NCBI RefSeq assembly: GCF_949628215.1
Contig: NC_134280.1
Location: forward strand, 54,710,621-54,774,620
Source: Phalacrocorax aristotelis
Lineage: Eukaryota; Chordata; Aves; Suliformes; Phalacrocoracidae
Length of the DNA: 64,000 nt
Direction: 5' to 3'
Positions within the stretch are counted from its first letter, which is position 1. Each line of letters starts with the position of its first letter. The notes under the pieces were generated by a model, which saw only the letters and a list, made by a program, of their open reading frames with translations, did no database searches and was not told where the DNA came from. The position numbers and the translations under genes were made by a program. Shown here in pieces: positions 39,765-52,048 of the stretch.

Positions 39765-39945
39765 ATCATGCATTTCTAAAATGCCTTGGGAGCCAAATAT
39801 CCAAAAGCACTTTACAATTTAATGGCATTAGTGATAGAAGGCATCGATATATTCCCATGGAGCAAAAATCCGACACCTTATTTACAGCCCAAGAAACAAA
39901 GAAATTAATTGCTTGCTTACAGTTGCATAGCAGATTAATGGGGGA
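39765..39945 (+). repeat. Old L3/MIR-like 3' end relic
   Basis: The features AAAAGCACTTTACAATTTAA, then CCCAAGAAACAAAGAAATTA and TGCTTGCTTACAGTTGCATAG, follow the order of the L3/MIR conserved end (CACTTTACA, CATTTTACAGATGAGGAAAC, TGACTTGCCCAAGGTCACA). It is heavily diverged. Confidence 0.45.
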
Positions 39946-40239
39946 ATGAGATTTCTGATTCCTTCCTCTCTTGCTTTTCAGTCTGTATTTGTTTACATGT
40001 TGAGATAGGTATGCTGGTCAGATGCTGAGAGTAATGCGATGTATTGTTCATTCTTCCTCCTCTCCAAGTTTTCCCTGGTGGGAAAGAAGGACCAGGTCAT
40101 GAAATGTCATACCCAGCTCTTTGGATTATTACTCGTGCAGGAGAATATTCTCTGTCTTGATGGTGCTGGCTCTGTTTGCATGTTTGCATGTGCAACAGAC
40201 AGTGCAGTGCAAAGCAGCCCACAGTGACTCTGTCCTCAG

Positions 40240-40500
40240 CAGAATGTTTTGACTTCAAGATGGAGTATCCCAGGAAGAACTGTGCTTCCTGTTTCATCAC
40301 CCCACTGAAGAACCACCACGTGAGTCATGGCAATGACTGCTCCATGACCTGTGCTTTCATCAGCAACCCCCACCCAATAATGACCCTGTGCAATGGCACT
40401 ATTAGCATCACATCCAAGTCTAAGTGGTGTTTCAACTCAAAAAGTAGCATCTGTCTGTTTATGATCCCTACAACTTGCAGCTGCAAACTGATCATCTGTG
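40240..40500 (+). pseudogene. IGSF22: IGSF22 relic: last Ig domain, frame still open
   Basis: Acceptor CTCTGTCCTCAG and donor CTGTG|GTAAGT bound an exon with one continuous open frame. It reads PLKNHHVSHGNDCSMTCAFI, SNPHPIMTLCNGTISITSKS and KWCFNSKSSICLFMIPT. The pattern PLK...V..GNDC.MTCAF..NP.P..TL fits the final (C10-type) Ig domain. The end (TTCSCKLIIC) departs from the expected LKDSGEYTVLVENELG-like strand, so the terminal part has diverged or is deleted. It is not broken by stop or frameshift, unlike its neighbours, but it belongs to a gene that is dead upstream. Confidence 0.8.
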
Positions 40501-43346
40501 GTAAGTCAGATCTGCAGCCACTGTGATTTGTTGGGGGTTATTCCCTCCAGGTTGAATAACCATAGATTTCATGTCTCTGAGTATAGTTTGCACTCTGCCA
40601 TTTTCCAGGGCAGGTGCACTTGCTGGGACTGGCACTGTGGATCACACTTCTCTGGGCCAGTTTGGCTCTCATCCTTGTCCACAGAGGAAGAGATTGCTCA
40701 GTCTGTAGGTACTGCAGCTGGAGTTACAAGGGCCACAATGTGAGAACTTACCTTCATGTCTAAAAAACAGCCTAACTCTGATTTGGTCTCCATCTGAAGT
40801 CACTGAGCTTTGTCTTCAGTTGCTTGAAGGCAGTATTGGGTCCCTTAAAATGGCATATTTGGCTAGAAGGTCTTTTCATTAATTCCCTAGATAGCTCAAA
40901 AGCAAATATGGCTATTTCTCAGTCCCTCACTAGGCTTGCCCTGCACCTGTGGCATACTTAGCACCTCCAAGCAGTCAAGCGATGCATTCTGACAACAGTT
41001 TTGTTGTCAGAACAGACACTGCACTGGGTAAATGTGTTCTCTTCCTTTGTGAAATAGCAGGATTTTGCCAACATTGTATGAAAGCTAGTAAAAATTTCCA
41101 AGACACAAAAAGGAAGGAAATCAGACATTTCATATTCCCCTCTTGCTTCTCTGGTTTTTTTACATGCTGGAAGAACCCAGTGAAGTTTTAAATCAGGTTG
41201 TAACACACAGTTCAGCTGGCTCAAGTTGAACCTGTGAGACCACGCTTTCAGGTGCATGGGGTGAGGTTTTACCAACAGCAACCCACGATCCACACATGGT
41301 TTTCCCATGTCACCATGCCCAAACTTGAAGCTGGCAGAGTGGTCTTAAAATATGTACAGCAGTGCCTTGAGATAGCTGTGTCCTGTGAGTTTCATCAGCC
41401 CCTGGTAAGCTCACCCTGCTTATGACTGATTAACTAGGTAGCCTTCAAGGTTAAATATTTGAGAGCAAGGATTTTCCATCCTTTTTGTCTGTCATGACTC
41501 TGAAGTATATTTCCCCCCTTATCCCTTTCTAAAGAAAGACCCTGGTGCCTCAGGAGCTTTTGATGCTTTCTTGAAGGGAACAAGAAAAAGACACTGCCAG
41601 GCACAGCTTGAAATGAAACTGATACAGCACCAATAGTGAGGGTCTATATTTGGAAAGATCTTTTAAAGTTATTTTTGTCTGCGATCATTGCTTCTGGACA
41701 CCCTGCTAAGTGCCCCCCCTCCCTCCCTAGGTTTGGTTCTCTCTGCTAATGTGGCTAAGCATGGGTCCACAGGGTGAAAGGATGTGTGTGCTGGGATCCT
41801 TGCTCTGATTTTCAGGCAAACTCATCTGTCTTTGTATGTAGGATACATGCCACACTTCTTTCACTGAAGCCAGCCACTGCCCACCTAAAAGACTAAAAGC
41901 AGTTCTTTACCATTTTTTAAGAATTTCTGGTGTTATTGGGTCTCCCATTTCCCACACTCCCTGATAAGCTCCTCTCTGAAGCCAGAGTTTCAAGCCACAG
42001 CTGGAGGACAGTTTCCTAGTCCCCAAAATCAGTGGCTGCTCTCCCTGGCCTGGCATCACTGCCAGCCAGGCTGATGCAAGCGGACCCCTGGCAGCACTGC
42101 TCACCTATGTTCAGGGAGGGCAGGCAGGCCTGAGGGGCACAAGAACAGCTTTCTATCCCTTCAGAGATCTGATTGCTGGGTAGGACTTACCTTCCACCTT
42201 CCTTCACAGAGCTTGTCAAGGTGAGGACTGTTATAATCAGAACACACCTCTTCGAAGTAATTCAAAGGAGCATGTTTATAAACAGAACTGGCTGAGGAAC
42301 AAGGCTTGCAAAAGTGCTGTGTGGGTGAGGTGCTAATTTATATTCAGATTCCTTAGTGGGAGCCTATTTCTGAGGCCTCCTCAGGCTCCTCCTTGCTTTG
42401 ACCTGGGCAGTCTCTTGGGAGGGTCTCTCTGCTGCTAGGGCTATTTGCAGCTGAGGTGGGAAAGCAGGAGTCAGAATAAGACTGTAAAACCAACTTTAAG
42501 AGATAAGGAATTCACTTCAAATTGAGCTTAACTGCAGGTTTGTTTTAGATCTCCTATATTCCTGCTAATTTTAGTTCTGGAAGAGGGGTAGTTACTGCCT
42601 GGAGTCAGGTGTTGTAGGCTGGAGGATATCTTACCTCGTGTGGAAGCTCTCTTTGTTACACTGGGAGCACCTTCAGGCCAGGACTTGGAAGACTTTCTTT
42701 AGGGACTTTTTTTAGAGACTTTCAATGGTCTTTACCTGGTGACAGGCTGCCCTAAGGGAAAGTAGTAAGGAGTGATCTAAGGGCTCAGCAAATCTGCTGA
42801 TTCAAATAGCTGGGCAGGAGTCTCAGTTACTGATTTCCATGGGAGCTAAACCTCTGTTTCTCGAATATCTGTCTTCACTTAATATATGCTCTTCTGTCTC
42901 TCGTCTTTAGGGAAGGACACTTGCATTCTGCTGCTTAGCCATGTTTTCAGTTTTAGCCTTTTTCTTAATATTTGCAAAAAGAAATGGGGCATTGCCCCAC
43001 TGCTGTGTCACACAGCAGCATCTTTCCTGCAGTTGTAGCTCAAAAGGGGTAAATATCATTTTCCTCAGGCTGGGACATGGCAGGCTGCAGAGAACACAAA
43101 GCCTGTTAGACACAAAGTTAATTACTTGGAACAGTGATGAACTGAAATAGGGGAAATGAAAATGAGACTCCCTAAATTTGAACTGTTCACTTCCTACAAA
43201 CACTGTCACTGGACAACTTTTTCCTTTATACAGAAGAAAGTTTCATAAAGATTTTTAGCCAGAACTTTGCAAGACTTGCACTCAAAACTTAGGGTTGGTT
43301 GCAATAATTATGTCACTTAGTCTTTTTTTTTTTTTTTCTCCTTAAG

Positions 43347-43414
43347 AAAAAGATGATAAAGGCCTCCTGGACACAGTGACAGAAAGTTTGCAGAAGTCAA
43401 AACACAAGATGTAA
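43347..43414 (+). pseudogene. IGSF22: IGSF22 terminal exon with natural stop
   Basis: A long T tract ending CTCCTTAAG is the acceptor. The reading is KDDKGLLDTVTESLQKSKHK then M and TAA at 43412-43414. A short acidic-then-basic tail of this kind closes the family after the last Ig domain. It is open and in a plausible phase (first two bases complete a codon). It marks the 3' limit of the IGSF22 coding relic. Confidence 0.65.
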
Positions 43415-44884
43415 GTGGTGGAACTAGCTCTGCCTTGTCCAGCACGCAGAACAGGATTGCTGTGGCTGTGTAGTTTGTCTTTGTGTGGTTCAAAATGCAA
43501 CTGCTCTTGGCTTCTGTAATGGTCAGTTAAACTAGGCAGTAGAGTGAGGCTTCTGCTCAGCAGGGACACTGCTGATGTTTCTGTCTTCCTTCTGTCTAAG
43601 TGGTTTCAGACAGCAGGGTGGCATGTTAAAGATGATACTTCTAATACCATCTGCTAATGCATCTTAATGGCAATAAAAGGAGCCAAAGATTGTAGTTCTC
43701 TTCCAAATATCTGTTTGCTTCTGCACTGGTCAATGAGAATCCTGCTTCTGAGTTCAAGAGACTTGGGTTCTGTCTCCATGTCCCCAGATAGTCCAGCAGG
43801 ACCTTCATGATGATCTAGGCTTCATTATGTCAGATTGCATATAAACACAGAGTATGCCATAAATCTGAAGTGCTTAAATCATTGCAATACTAAGAAAGTA
43901 AATACAGCCTGCAACTTTGCAAATGAAGGAGTCACTTTGTGAAAGAGCTGGCCATATAAGGTAAAACTTGACATCCAGAAGGGTTCAGGAACTTCACTGC
44001 TGGTGCCCAAGACTAGATAAGGCATTACAGAATGTCTGAACCATTGATGGATCAACAGATTGACAGACAGATAAATATGCATATATATATATCTACACAC
44101 ACACTCTCGTTCTGGTTCTTCTAATTAGAGTAAACTCTTCCAGGAGCCAGCTGTGAAATAAAAGCAGAACAGTGGCCAGCCACAGACACACACTCAGTAT
44201 GAGAATATTTTGCTACCTTTGTTCCCTCTGGAGCTAGGAAGGAGGTATGAGGAAACAGGATGCTCCTCCCAGCAGGCCTCTAAGTTTTTGAAAGGAATTG
44301 TAGAAGACCAAATTAAAGAAAGAGGAAAGAAGCACCTGCTTTTCCCTGCCATTAACCCTTTCAGACTGCTTTGAAAATAATTTGGTAGTATTTCTGCCTG
44401 GTACTGATTCATTCTCACATCAGGAATCTTCCACTTCAGAAGGGGAGTATGAAGGCGTCTCTCTTAAGCCTGCGAGCAGCTCCATTTAATGGACTGGCAG
44501 CAGTCACATACTCTGTGTTGCTATGTTATAAATCCTTGAAACCTGTTCCACTGATGACAGATGGCCTGGTTTGGCATTAATGAAACCAAGTATCTGTGCC
44601 ACTGCATCAAACAGCTGAAGAAATTGGCATCAGAACCCCAATCAGAGAAAAATGTCCATACTACCCTACTTTTTCCTCCTGGAAATTTTGCTGGGGCAGT
44701 GGGGGAAGAGAGACTTGGCCATTTGTCTGGGTTTTCTGGGCAGCGAGCAGCCTTCCCAGAGCAATCCTTTGCAGCAAGCTGCCTTCTCCCTGGAAGTGTG
44801 GACAAATGGCCATTGTATGCGGAACTGGCTGTAGCAGCAAGGGCTAAGTGTGTTTCAGGGCTCCGTGCCCCAGGGCAGCAGGGA

Positions 44885-44943
44885 CATGTAACACGAGCCA
44901 GGTGCCATCATCATGGTGGTGCCTGGTCTGATTGTGTTACATG
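44885..44943. repeat. 59-nt imperfect palindrome / hairpin
   Basis: The left end CATGTAACAC is perfectly complementary to the right end GTGTTACATG. Inside, CCAGGTGCCATC can pair with GGTGGTGCCTGG over 12 positions if three G-T wobbles are allowed. The loop is ATCAT, with an unequal internal loop (3 versus 7 bases). It may be a small palindromic transposon relic or a structured RNA. No flanking duplication was verified. Confidence 0.85.
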
Positions 44944-47049
44944 CGCTCTGTGGGGTGCACGGGGCTGTCTTTCAGGGTTCCCCAGGCAGGAATGCTGTAG
45001 TCAGCTGTTAGTCGGCTTCAGTGGGGCGCTGGGTAGCTCCAGGGCACAGCCACACGACTGATGGGCATGATGGGCATAACAGTGGCACAAAATTGCCTAT
45101 CACAGAGCTTCAGTTGGCTACATACTCCATGCTGAAACTGCCACAGAAACGCAAAATGAGCAAGGAGACATTGTATCTGCACAGTAAAAATACCCAGTAA
45201 ATTAATATTTTTAATTGTTGTTACACACAGAAAAAATGAGAAAAAAATACATTCCAAACAATTAAAATAGTAAAATCAGCATAAAAATGTGTTAAGAAAA
45301 GATCCCAGATCAAGTGGTCTTACTGCATGTGGTGACCTTTACAATCACAGTAAAGGAAGTAAGTGCTAGAGACTCAGACATGGCAAAATGCTTGAGTCCC
45401 CAGGGGAGAGCAGCTGCTTCGGTCACTTCTTTCAGTGCACTCTGCCTGGAATGCGTGGGAGAGGGGCTGGAGAGAGACGGCTCACATGGGTACAAGACAT
45501 GGAGATTAGCATTCAGGACAGACCAGCCAATCTGTGGCCTCAGCCAGGCAGAACTACTGCCTGGCATTTGCTTTTTCCTTCCTTGTTTGGTTTTTGTGTT
45601 TTGTTTTGTTTTCTAGTGTTTTAAGTATTATTTAACAAAGCAACTGGTTCTGCTGGCCTGACCCTGCCAGCACTTTAGGCTTGGAGCAAGCGTCCCCAGG
45701 AGAATTGGGAGCAAGGCCTGGTCCAGCAGGAGCCTGCACAAGCAAGGTCTAGATAAGTGTGTTTGTACTGATTCAGCACCGTCGCCCAACAGGCTGGCTT
45801 TGGTTTCTTGCTTTTTATCTGTCAGGAAAATGTTTATTTTATTTCCTGATGCTCCCTCTGTCTTTTGACTGATTCAAATTGACCCAGTCGTGCTCCCACT
45901 GCAGTCTTGGTGGCTCAGCCCCTGCATCCCTCTTATATGAGACTGGTCTTGGGCTTCAGCCTCACTGTTGAGCCATCATACCACTTCAGTAGCTCATCCT
46001 ACAGCAGTGTAGTGTCACCACAGAAACAATACAAGCCACAGAAGTTTTGCCATTCCTGCCAGCTGGCCACTTTTCTTCATTTGTGGTCTATCTAGAGTTG
46101 TATATTTTCATTCTTTACAATAAAAGCAAAAATAAAATAACATTAAGAATATTTCCTCCCAACTAAGACCCATCAAACATTTTAAAGAAATCGTAAAAAT
46201 TTGCATTGTGTTTGCTTCTGAGTTTATATTAAGATAAGATTTTACTGCAGCTGCTTCAAAATTATGGTCCATTTCACATGTACACAGCTCACGTTCCTTG
46301 GTGTGTAATTCTTCACCTTCATTTGTGTTTGCTACCAGAACTTAGTTTCTAGGTGTTGGCCAGATCTGAAATCAGTGAACAGTGACATTTTTATGCTAGT
46401 TGAGAATATGGTGATGGTTTAGAGCTGTATTTCTAGATCAACTTTTGTTCTGGGCCCTAGGTACAAGCACCTCCTTCGCTACAGAACCTGCTATTTCTTT
46501 GATTCAGATGAAAAGGATGTGCCAACCTTCTTGATTCCATCAAAGCCTTCCCTCTCTGCTGATTTTAAAGCCAGTAAAACTTACAATCACAGAATTAAAC
46601 ATTCCTTTGCAAGTTGTCCCATGAAACCTAGCTGACCTTCTGCAGAATGAAGGTTGAATAGAGTAACTTCATTTTCTGTTCCAGTCTTTTCAACAGCCCT
46701 AGCAGACTATGACAGCACTGTGTTTTGGCTGGATTAGATTTATTCTAGCTAACAGTCAAGGATAAGACCAGGCTGCAACACCTGGATGCAGAATTCATTT
46801 GAGGCTTTTAGAAGAACTAAAAACCACTTGCAAAAACTGAAATTAGAGTTCAGACTTTTAAGCTAAACCCTCCTCAGATTTCAAGTGCAGCTGAGCCCAT
46901 CCTGTTAATCAGTATGAATAAATATTTTACATTTGCTTTCCATCTGATGGAAATTGATCAAATTGAAAAGGCAGTCACACATTCCGTGCTTTAAGAGAAG
47001 TCTTGCAGATCCCTAAAAGCATTTTTACACTAAGGTAGGATAATACTTG

Positions 47050-47278
47050 GGACCTATATAACACTTTCCATCTTCAAAGTGCTGTATGAGCATTAATCCT
47101 CACAGCATCCTGTGAGGTAGGTAAGTGCTAATATCTCAATTTAGAAATGGGGTGAGGACCTCGTCCCCTGCTCTTGTAACTTGGCATAGCACTGGCCATC
47201 ATATACTTGTGCCTTTTTATGCCAGATGAGGACCTGGCCCCAGAAAATTTAAGTGACTTACCCAAGGCCACAAAAGGA
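47050..47278 (+). repeat. L3/MIR-like LINE 3' end, with insertion
   Basis: TATATAACACTTTCCATC, TTCAAAGTGCTGTATGAGC, ATTAATCCTCACAGCATCC, TGTGAGGTAGGTAAGTGC and, later, TTTAAGTGACTTACCCAAGG are in the order of the L3 (CR1-related) 3' end. About 70 extra bases sit between the AAATGGGG block and the final block. They are bracketed by TGAGGACCTCGTCCC and TGAGGACCTGGCCCC, which look like a short duplication. Confidence 0.65.
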
Positions 47279-50200
47279 GCAACCATGGATAAAAGGCAGG
47301 AGAAGTACCTAAGAGGACTTCTGTCATGAGAAGTCGGTAACTTCCCATCCTCTTCCAAGAATGCTGTTATGATGCCTCTGCTTAAAAGAGCCCATCTGTA
47401 TCCAGAAACCAAGCAAAGAGGAGGCACCTGCAACTGAGCTTTACAGTTGCTGTTTGCTTTGATCTGCTTCTTCCAGAACAGCTCCCAGAATTGCTTTGAT
47501 AGCAAGCTGAAAACACACAGGTGTTAGTGTTAAACTACGGGACCAGAAAACTGTGAAGAGCCACTACAAGATTCTGCAAAGTTTGTCCTGGAAATTTTAT
47601 ATACCTGTGTAAAAATGTATCAGTTACCCCCACCGATTACAACAGGAAATGTTCAGCAATCTACTTAAAAGCCATGTCAGTAATTCTTAAACCAATCACT
47701 CTTACAGTTGCCTCAGCACGGAGGGGTAAGTAGCCAGGTACTAAGCACGAATACAGTTTTCTTGATGGCATAAGAGTAAAGCTGTTAAAATCCTCTGGCT
47801 TTGTTCTTTTCAACACACCATTTCTACACCAGCTTCACCCTGCTGACATCAGTGTGACTGGCACAGCCCAGAAGCATTGCTAGCATTTAAAAACCAGTTG
47901 TAATTAGCATTGCTTATTTGACTTCATTGGGAGTTCTGTGTGAGGAGGATCTATCTACAGCAAGACATACAAGTCTGAAATAAATGTGCTACATCTTTTA
48001 TATGTCCAAATAAGGAGCCAAAGGCTCTCAAAGAGGGTGGTAACTACAGAAAGGAAAGAGACCAAAGTAATCAGGCCATGTGTATAACCTCAAGTGACCA
48101 TAGATGGGAATTGCAGAGGGGTGTTTGAATACAGCAGTGTGAAAAGAAAGCCTCTGCATGTAGCAAGCAAAGGAGCTGATACTGCTGAGGCCAGGCACAA
48201 TACACTGCTAGGGTGCTTCATTCCCTCTGTAATGTCCCTGAGCCAAAGACTAGGTGCTTCTCAAAGATTGTACCCCTGAAAAAGGGAAGAACGGATCAAA
48301 CCTCGCAGTTTTACAGTGCAAAGAGACAACAGGAAGATCCACAAAGGCAGTACCACAGACAGTCATGTCATTCCTACTTCTTGTTTGCTCCCTTTCAAAG
48401 TAAACACTACCCTTGCTGGGGTTGAGGGAATAGTTTTAATCCAAAGAAAAGGTATTTAACAGACTGTCAGCAACTGCTTAATGTTCCTCAGGGTTTATAA
48501 AACTCAGAATTGTGTCAAATCAGTGTCCACAGGAGCTGGTCTCTTCACAGCAGGAAACAGCTTCCAGGAAAATGGTCTCATTCAAGTAATATGGATTAAA
48601 AGGAGGAATATAGAGCAGGAGAGAGAATTTGAAGATTGAGAGCCTTTGCTGGTGACCCTTCAAGCCAGCCAGGACTCTCCCTGACTGTCTATGCTGAGGG
48701 CTCTGCCTCATGTTCCTGGGAAGACTGAAGCCACTGCAGCGCTGGGACAGAGCCAGCATGGCTGGCCAGGATGCGTCCCAGCCATTCTGCTCCTGGTGAG
48801 GGGACAGCAAAGGAACAACAGCCCACTTGGCCTGCACGTTTCTGCTGTCCCAGCCAGAGCCACCCAGAGACCTCTGCCACCAGAAGCTGCACCTCTGATG
48901 GCCTGCAGAGAGGAGACGGCAGGCCTCCTAATAACAGTTAAAAGATCCTTTTCTGCAAATATCAAGTAGTCGATGGTGGAACAGAATAACAAAGCAAGCC
49001 ACGATGAAAAAGCATGCAGAAAAGCAACTCAGCCATCTTTGGGAAATCGAAGACTACTCATTTCTAGACAGAAAGAAAGAGATAATCAAAATTCTAACCT
49101 TTAAATAAAAGTTACTTTATCACACACACATTTTCATCAAAGGAATGGGAAGCTCAGGGTGGGAGGCTCCTCTGAAGAACTGCTAGCTAAGGACTGAGTG
49201 TGCTGGACTGACCCATGGCAAGGAGCTGTAAATCAGACTGAAATGTGCTGTTTGCTGGCATGCTGGGAGGACAGTGGGGTTCCTCTTAGCTGGGTCAGTC
49301 TGTTACAGGAAGAGATTTGCAAACAGTCAAGCTGAGTAACAGCAGGTGACATCTGCAGAGAGCCACGCTGCAGGGTTCAAGCTGTGGCCAGGAGATAAGC
49401 AATGCTGATGAATGAAGTAGTTGTATGGCTCTAAATTCCCTTAGCAGTTTACTCCAGACGGACCCTGGTGTGCCAGTGAATGAATACTGACAATATTACA
49501 CAACAGCATTAAAGGGAAGAGATTACACGGGGCTGTGCTATTTACAATGCTTTCCCTCCCAGTAATGCAGCTGACCTTTCTGATCTCTGTCTGAAAAGCA
49601 GCAGATGATTCCACAGCGTCAGGATGGTTAACCTAGATTTTTGTAATACTGGCTGCATTTGCACTGATGCAGAAGTCGTGGGGAAGTAATGCTTATTTGA
49701 CACCCAGGCCCACCACACGAGGCTGGGGAGGAGCAGGAGACCCACTTGACACTTCTCAATACAAAGGGAAAAGCTAGCAGGGTTGGTAGGGTTGCCTCAG
49801 CTGCCCCCTGACCCTGCCACCCTCCTCGCAAACAGGAGTTCCTCCTCTGCCAACTGTGCCAGGGAGTCAGTGCCAGGCTTTTGCCTGGAATGGTCTGGGC
49901 ATGCTAGATATGTAGACCATGGTGATTTTCAGCCCAGAAGGCTGTCTGGAGGGCTGCCCCTCCTGTTTGCTCTGCCCATATGAGCATGCACAAGGGATTG
50001 TTGGGGCACGCGCAGATTTGAATCATGCAGTGTTTTGGTTGTCCCAATTCAGCTGCAAGTTTGAAGAGGTGCAGAAACCCTCAGCAAGGTTCTTCTGCAC
50101 ACCTGAGTGCACTCTCGTCTTAAAAGAAGTGATTGGGGGAACATTGCAGCCCATGGGAGCAGCCCTAGGATGGACAGAATGAAAAAGCACATTCCAGATA

Positions 50201-51620
50201 GTTTAAAACAGAAACAGAACTTGCTGTCAGATAAGAGGAAAAAACTACAGATATGATCACAAATAATCTCAGATTAAAAATTAGGGAAACCTCTTCCTAT
50301 ATCTTTTTAAAAGAGTCAGAAGTCTGAAGTAATCTTGCTTCAGCAGATTGGCACACAAACCAACCAAAGAATTTGGATCAGAATTAAACAGGTTTTCCCA
50401 GCCCTGATGGCTCTCACATCCTTATTGCATCCATGTGAGTTCAAGAAGGAAGCAGCAGGCATTTCAAGCACACAGGATAGCATTTTCAGGAAGCTCTGCT
50501 GAAAAGGAGCTTTCCAGAAACAGTGCAAAGCTGATTGTTGACAACCAGCTGACAAAACACAACAATATACACCCAAAATCAGGGCCTTGACCATGGGAGG
50601 TGCTCACATGAAGATTCAAGAGATAATGCAAGCCACAGTACTGTAAAGCTTCATATGTATATGGAATAGTATTTGTTAGGATACTGGGAAAAGGAGGCAT
50701 AATGGTTAAATTCCTGTGTGCCACACTAAGGACAATTAGGACATACATTACTAAGACACATGCTCAAAGTCCTGCTGCAAAATTCAAAGTTCCTCATGTG
50801 CCCATTACATCTCACCTGTCACTGGTGGCTGCAGATACTGTGTAACTGTGCACACGCATGGTGGGGGAGAATGCACTGGCCTGGTTACCTAGATGTCCCT
50901 GAAATCCCACCGAACTCCTTGTTCTGCCACATGTGGCAACACTGACGGGCACCTACAGACCTGGGCTGGAGCAGTGATCAGCTGCGATCAAAGCACACAG
51001 AACTGCATGTCAGTGCACCTCGTGCTCTGTGCTCTCTGCTTGGTGTTTTGATTTCATTCTGGTTCTGCTGGGCACTGCCCCACATGCTGTCGTTGACTCC
51101 AAAGGTCAGCCCTCATCTGGGTATACTGTTTTTACTCTACCTCCAGGCTTACTTTCAGCAGAGGCAATAGCTCCAGTTTGAGTTTGTAATGCACTAAAAG
51201 AGACAAACATCAGTTAAATTCACTTTTACCTATGACTTTAGCAGAGATCTGTGCCTCTCTGCCTACTATTGAAAGCAAGTCTTCTAGCACAGTGCATGGC
51301 CAAACCTCCTTTCCATCAGCTCTCCTCTTCCAGCATCAGTTTCAAGACTAGTAAAATGCAGTAGTACACCACTTCCAAGGAGGAAAAGTTGAATGAGTAG
51401 CTACTGCAGGGACAGTCTAAGCTTTCTGATGCAGATCCCACACAGAAGTAAGCTGTATTCAGAGAAAGCCATTGAAAAAAAAGCCCCAAAGGTAATGCTT
51501 CAAAGAAGCAAAATCAACATCACCAATGTGCCTAGAGAAATGGAGATCTCTCTCAGGGGTGAATGCAGCTACAGCACCTGAGATATAACCCACATTGTTC
51601 ACAGACTATTGGCACTCCAC

Positions 51621-52048
51621 CTAGCTCCTCTTTCTGAAGTCCTCTTCATCTCTGCTCTCTACAGCTGACAGTGCAATGAGCATTTGGGCTGCATAGTAAG
51701 TAGCCATGATGATGAAGCGTGAGTAGGGCACAGGAAAGCAGAACTTGTTAAGTGCAATGGTCAGATCTGACACCATGAACAGCATTGCACCGATGCAGGC
51801 CGAGAGCTTCGTCCACGTCCAGAGGTCATTGCACAGCTGCATGCCGGCAACCGCTCGCCAGCCCATGAAGCCAATCAAGGCAATGTAGACAGCTACCAGG
51901 TAGGTGAATGGGCCTGAGAGGTAGGAGTACAGGAAGGCATAACAGGAACTGGAAACAAGGCCCATCAACAAGCCGGCTTTGAGGTCCAAAGGCTTCATGC
52001 CGAAGGCTGAAGAGTACAGGATGTGTGTGATGGCGAACATCAGCAGAC
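51621..52048 (-). CDS. TMEM86A: TMEM86A last coding exon (lysoplasmalogenase)
   Basis: Read on the minus strand, acceptor CTCTTTCCAG is followed by LLMFAITHILYSSAFGMKPL, multiple hydrophobic segments, FTYLVAVYIALIGFMGWRAV, MVSDLTIALNKFCFPVPYSR and AQMLIALSAVESRDEEDFRK. The stop TAG lies at the low-coordinate end (51621-51623). TMEM86A is a multi-pass ER membrane protein of the YhhN family that cleaves the vinyl ether bond of lysoplasmalogens. The DLTIALNKF...PYSR stretch is a family hallmark. The exon is intact. It joins the upstream exon through a split glycine codon (G|GT), and the two exons together give 230 codons plus stop. Confidence 0.95.

Larger units (their letters stand above)
43415..51620. 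other. Intergenic region and TMEM86A 3'UTR; no gene recognised
   Basis: The stretch lies between the 3' end of the IGSF22 relic and the TMEM86A stop codon, with the two genes converging. AATAAA motifs at about 46121 and 46131 (+ strand) and TTTATT near 45831 (a - strand signal) are possible poly(A) sites. The 59-nt hairpin and the L3-like relic are listed separately. The longest open frame (44561-45061) sits in a GC-richer patch, overlaps other frames and has no recognisable product. Confidence 0.55.

Noticed and set aside
41234..41425. Open frame ending near a GTAAGC donor inside the last IGSF22 interval
   Set aside because: The reading does not resemble the missing end of the last Ig domain, and no acceptor fits.
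44561..45061. A 166-codon open frame on the + strand in a GC-richer patch
   Set aside because: It overlaps three other long frames, shows no motif, no splice logic and no family resemblance. It is more likely a chance product of composition.
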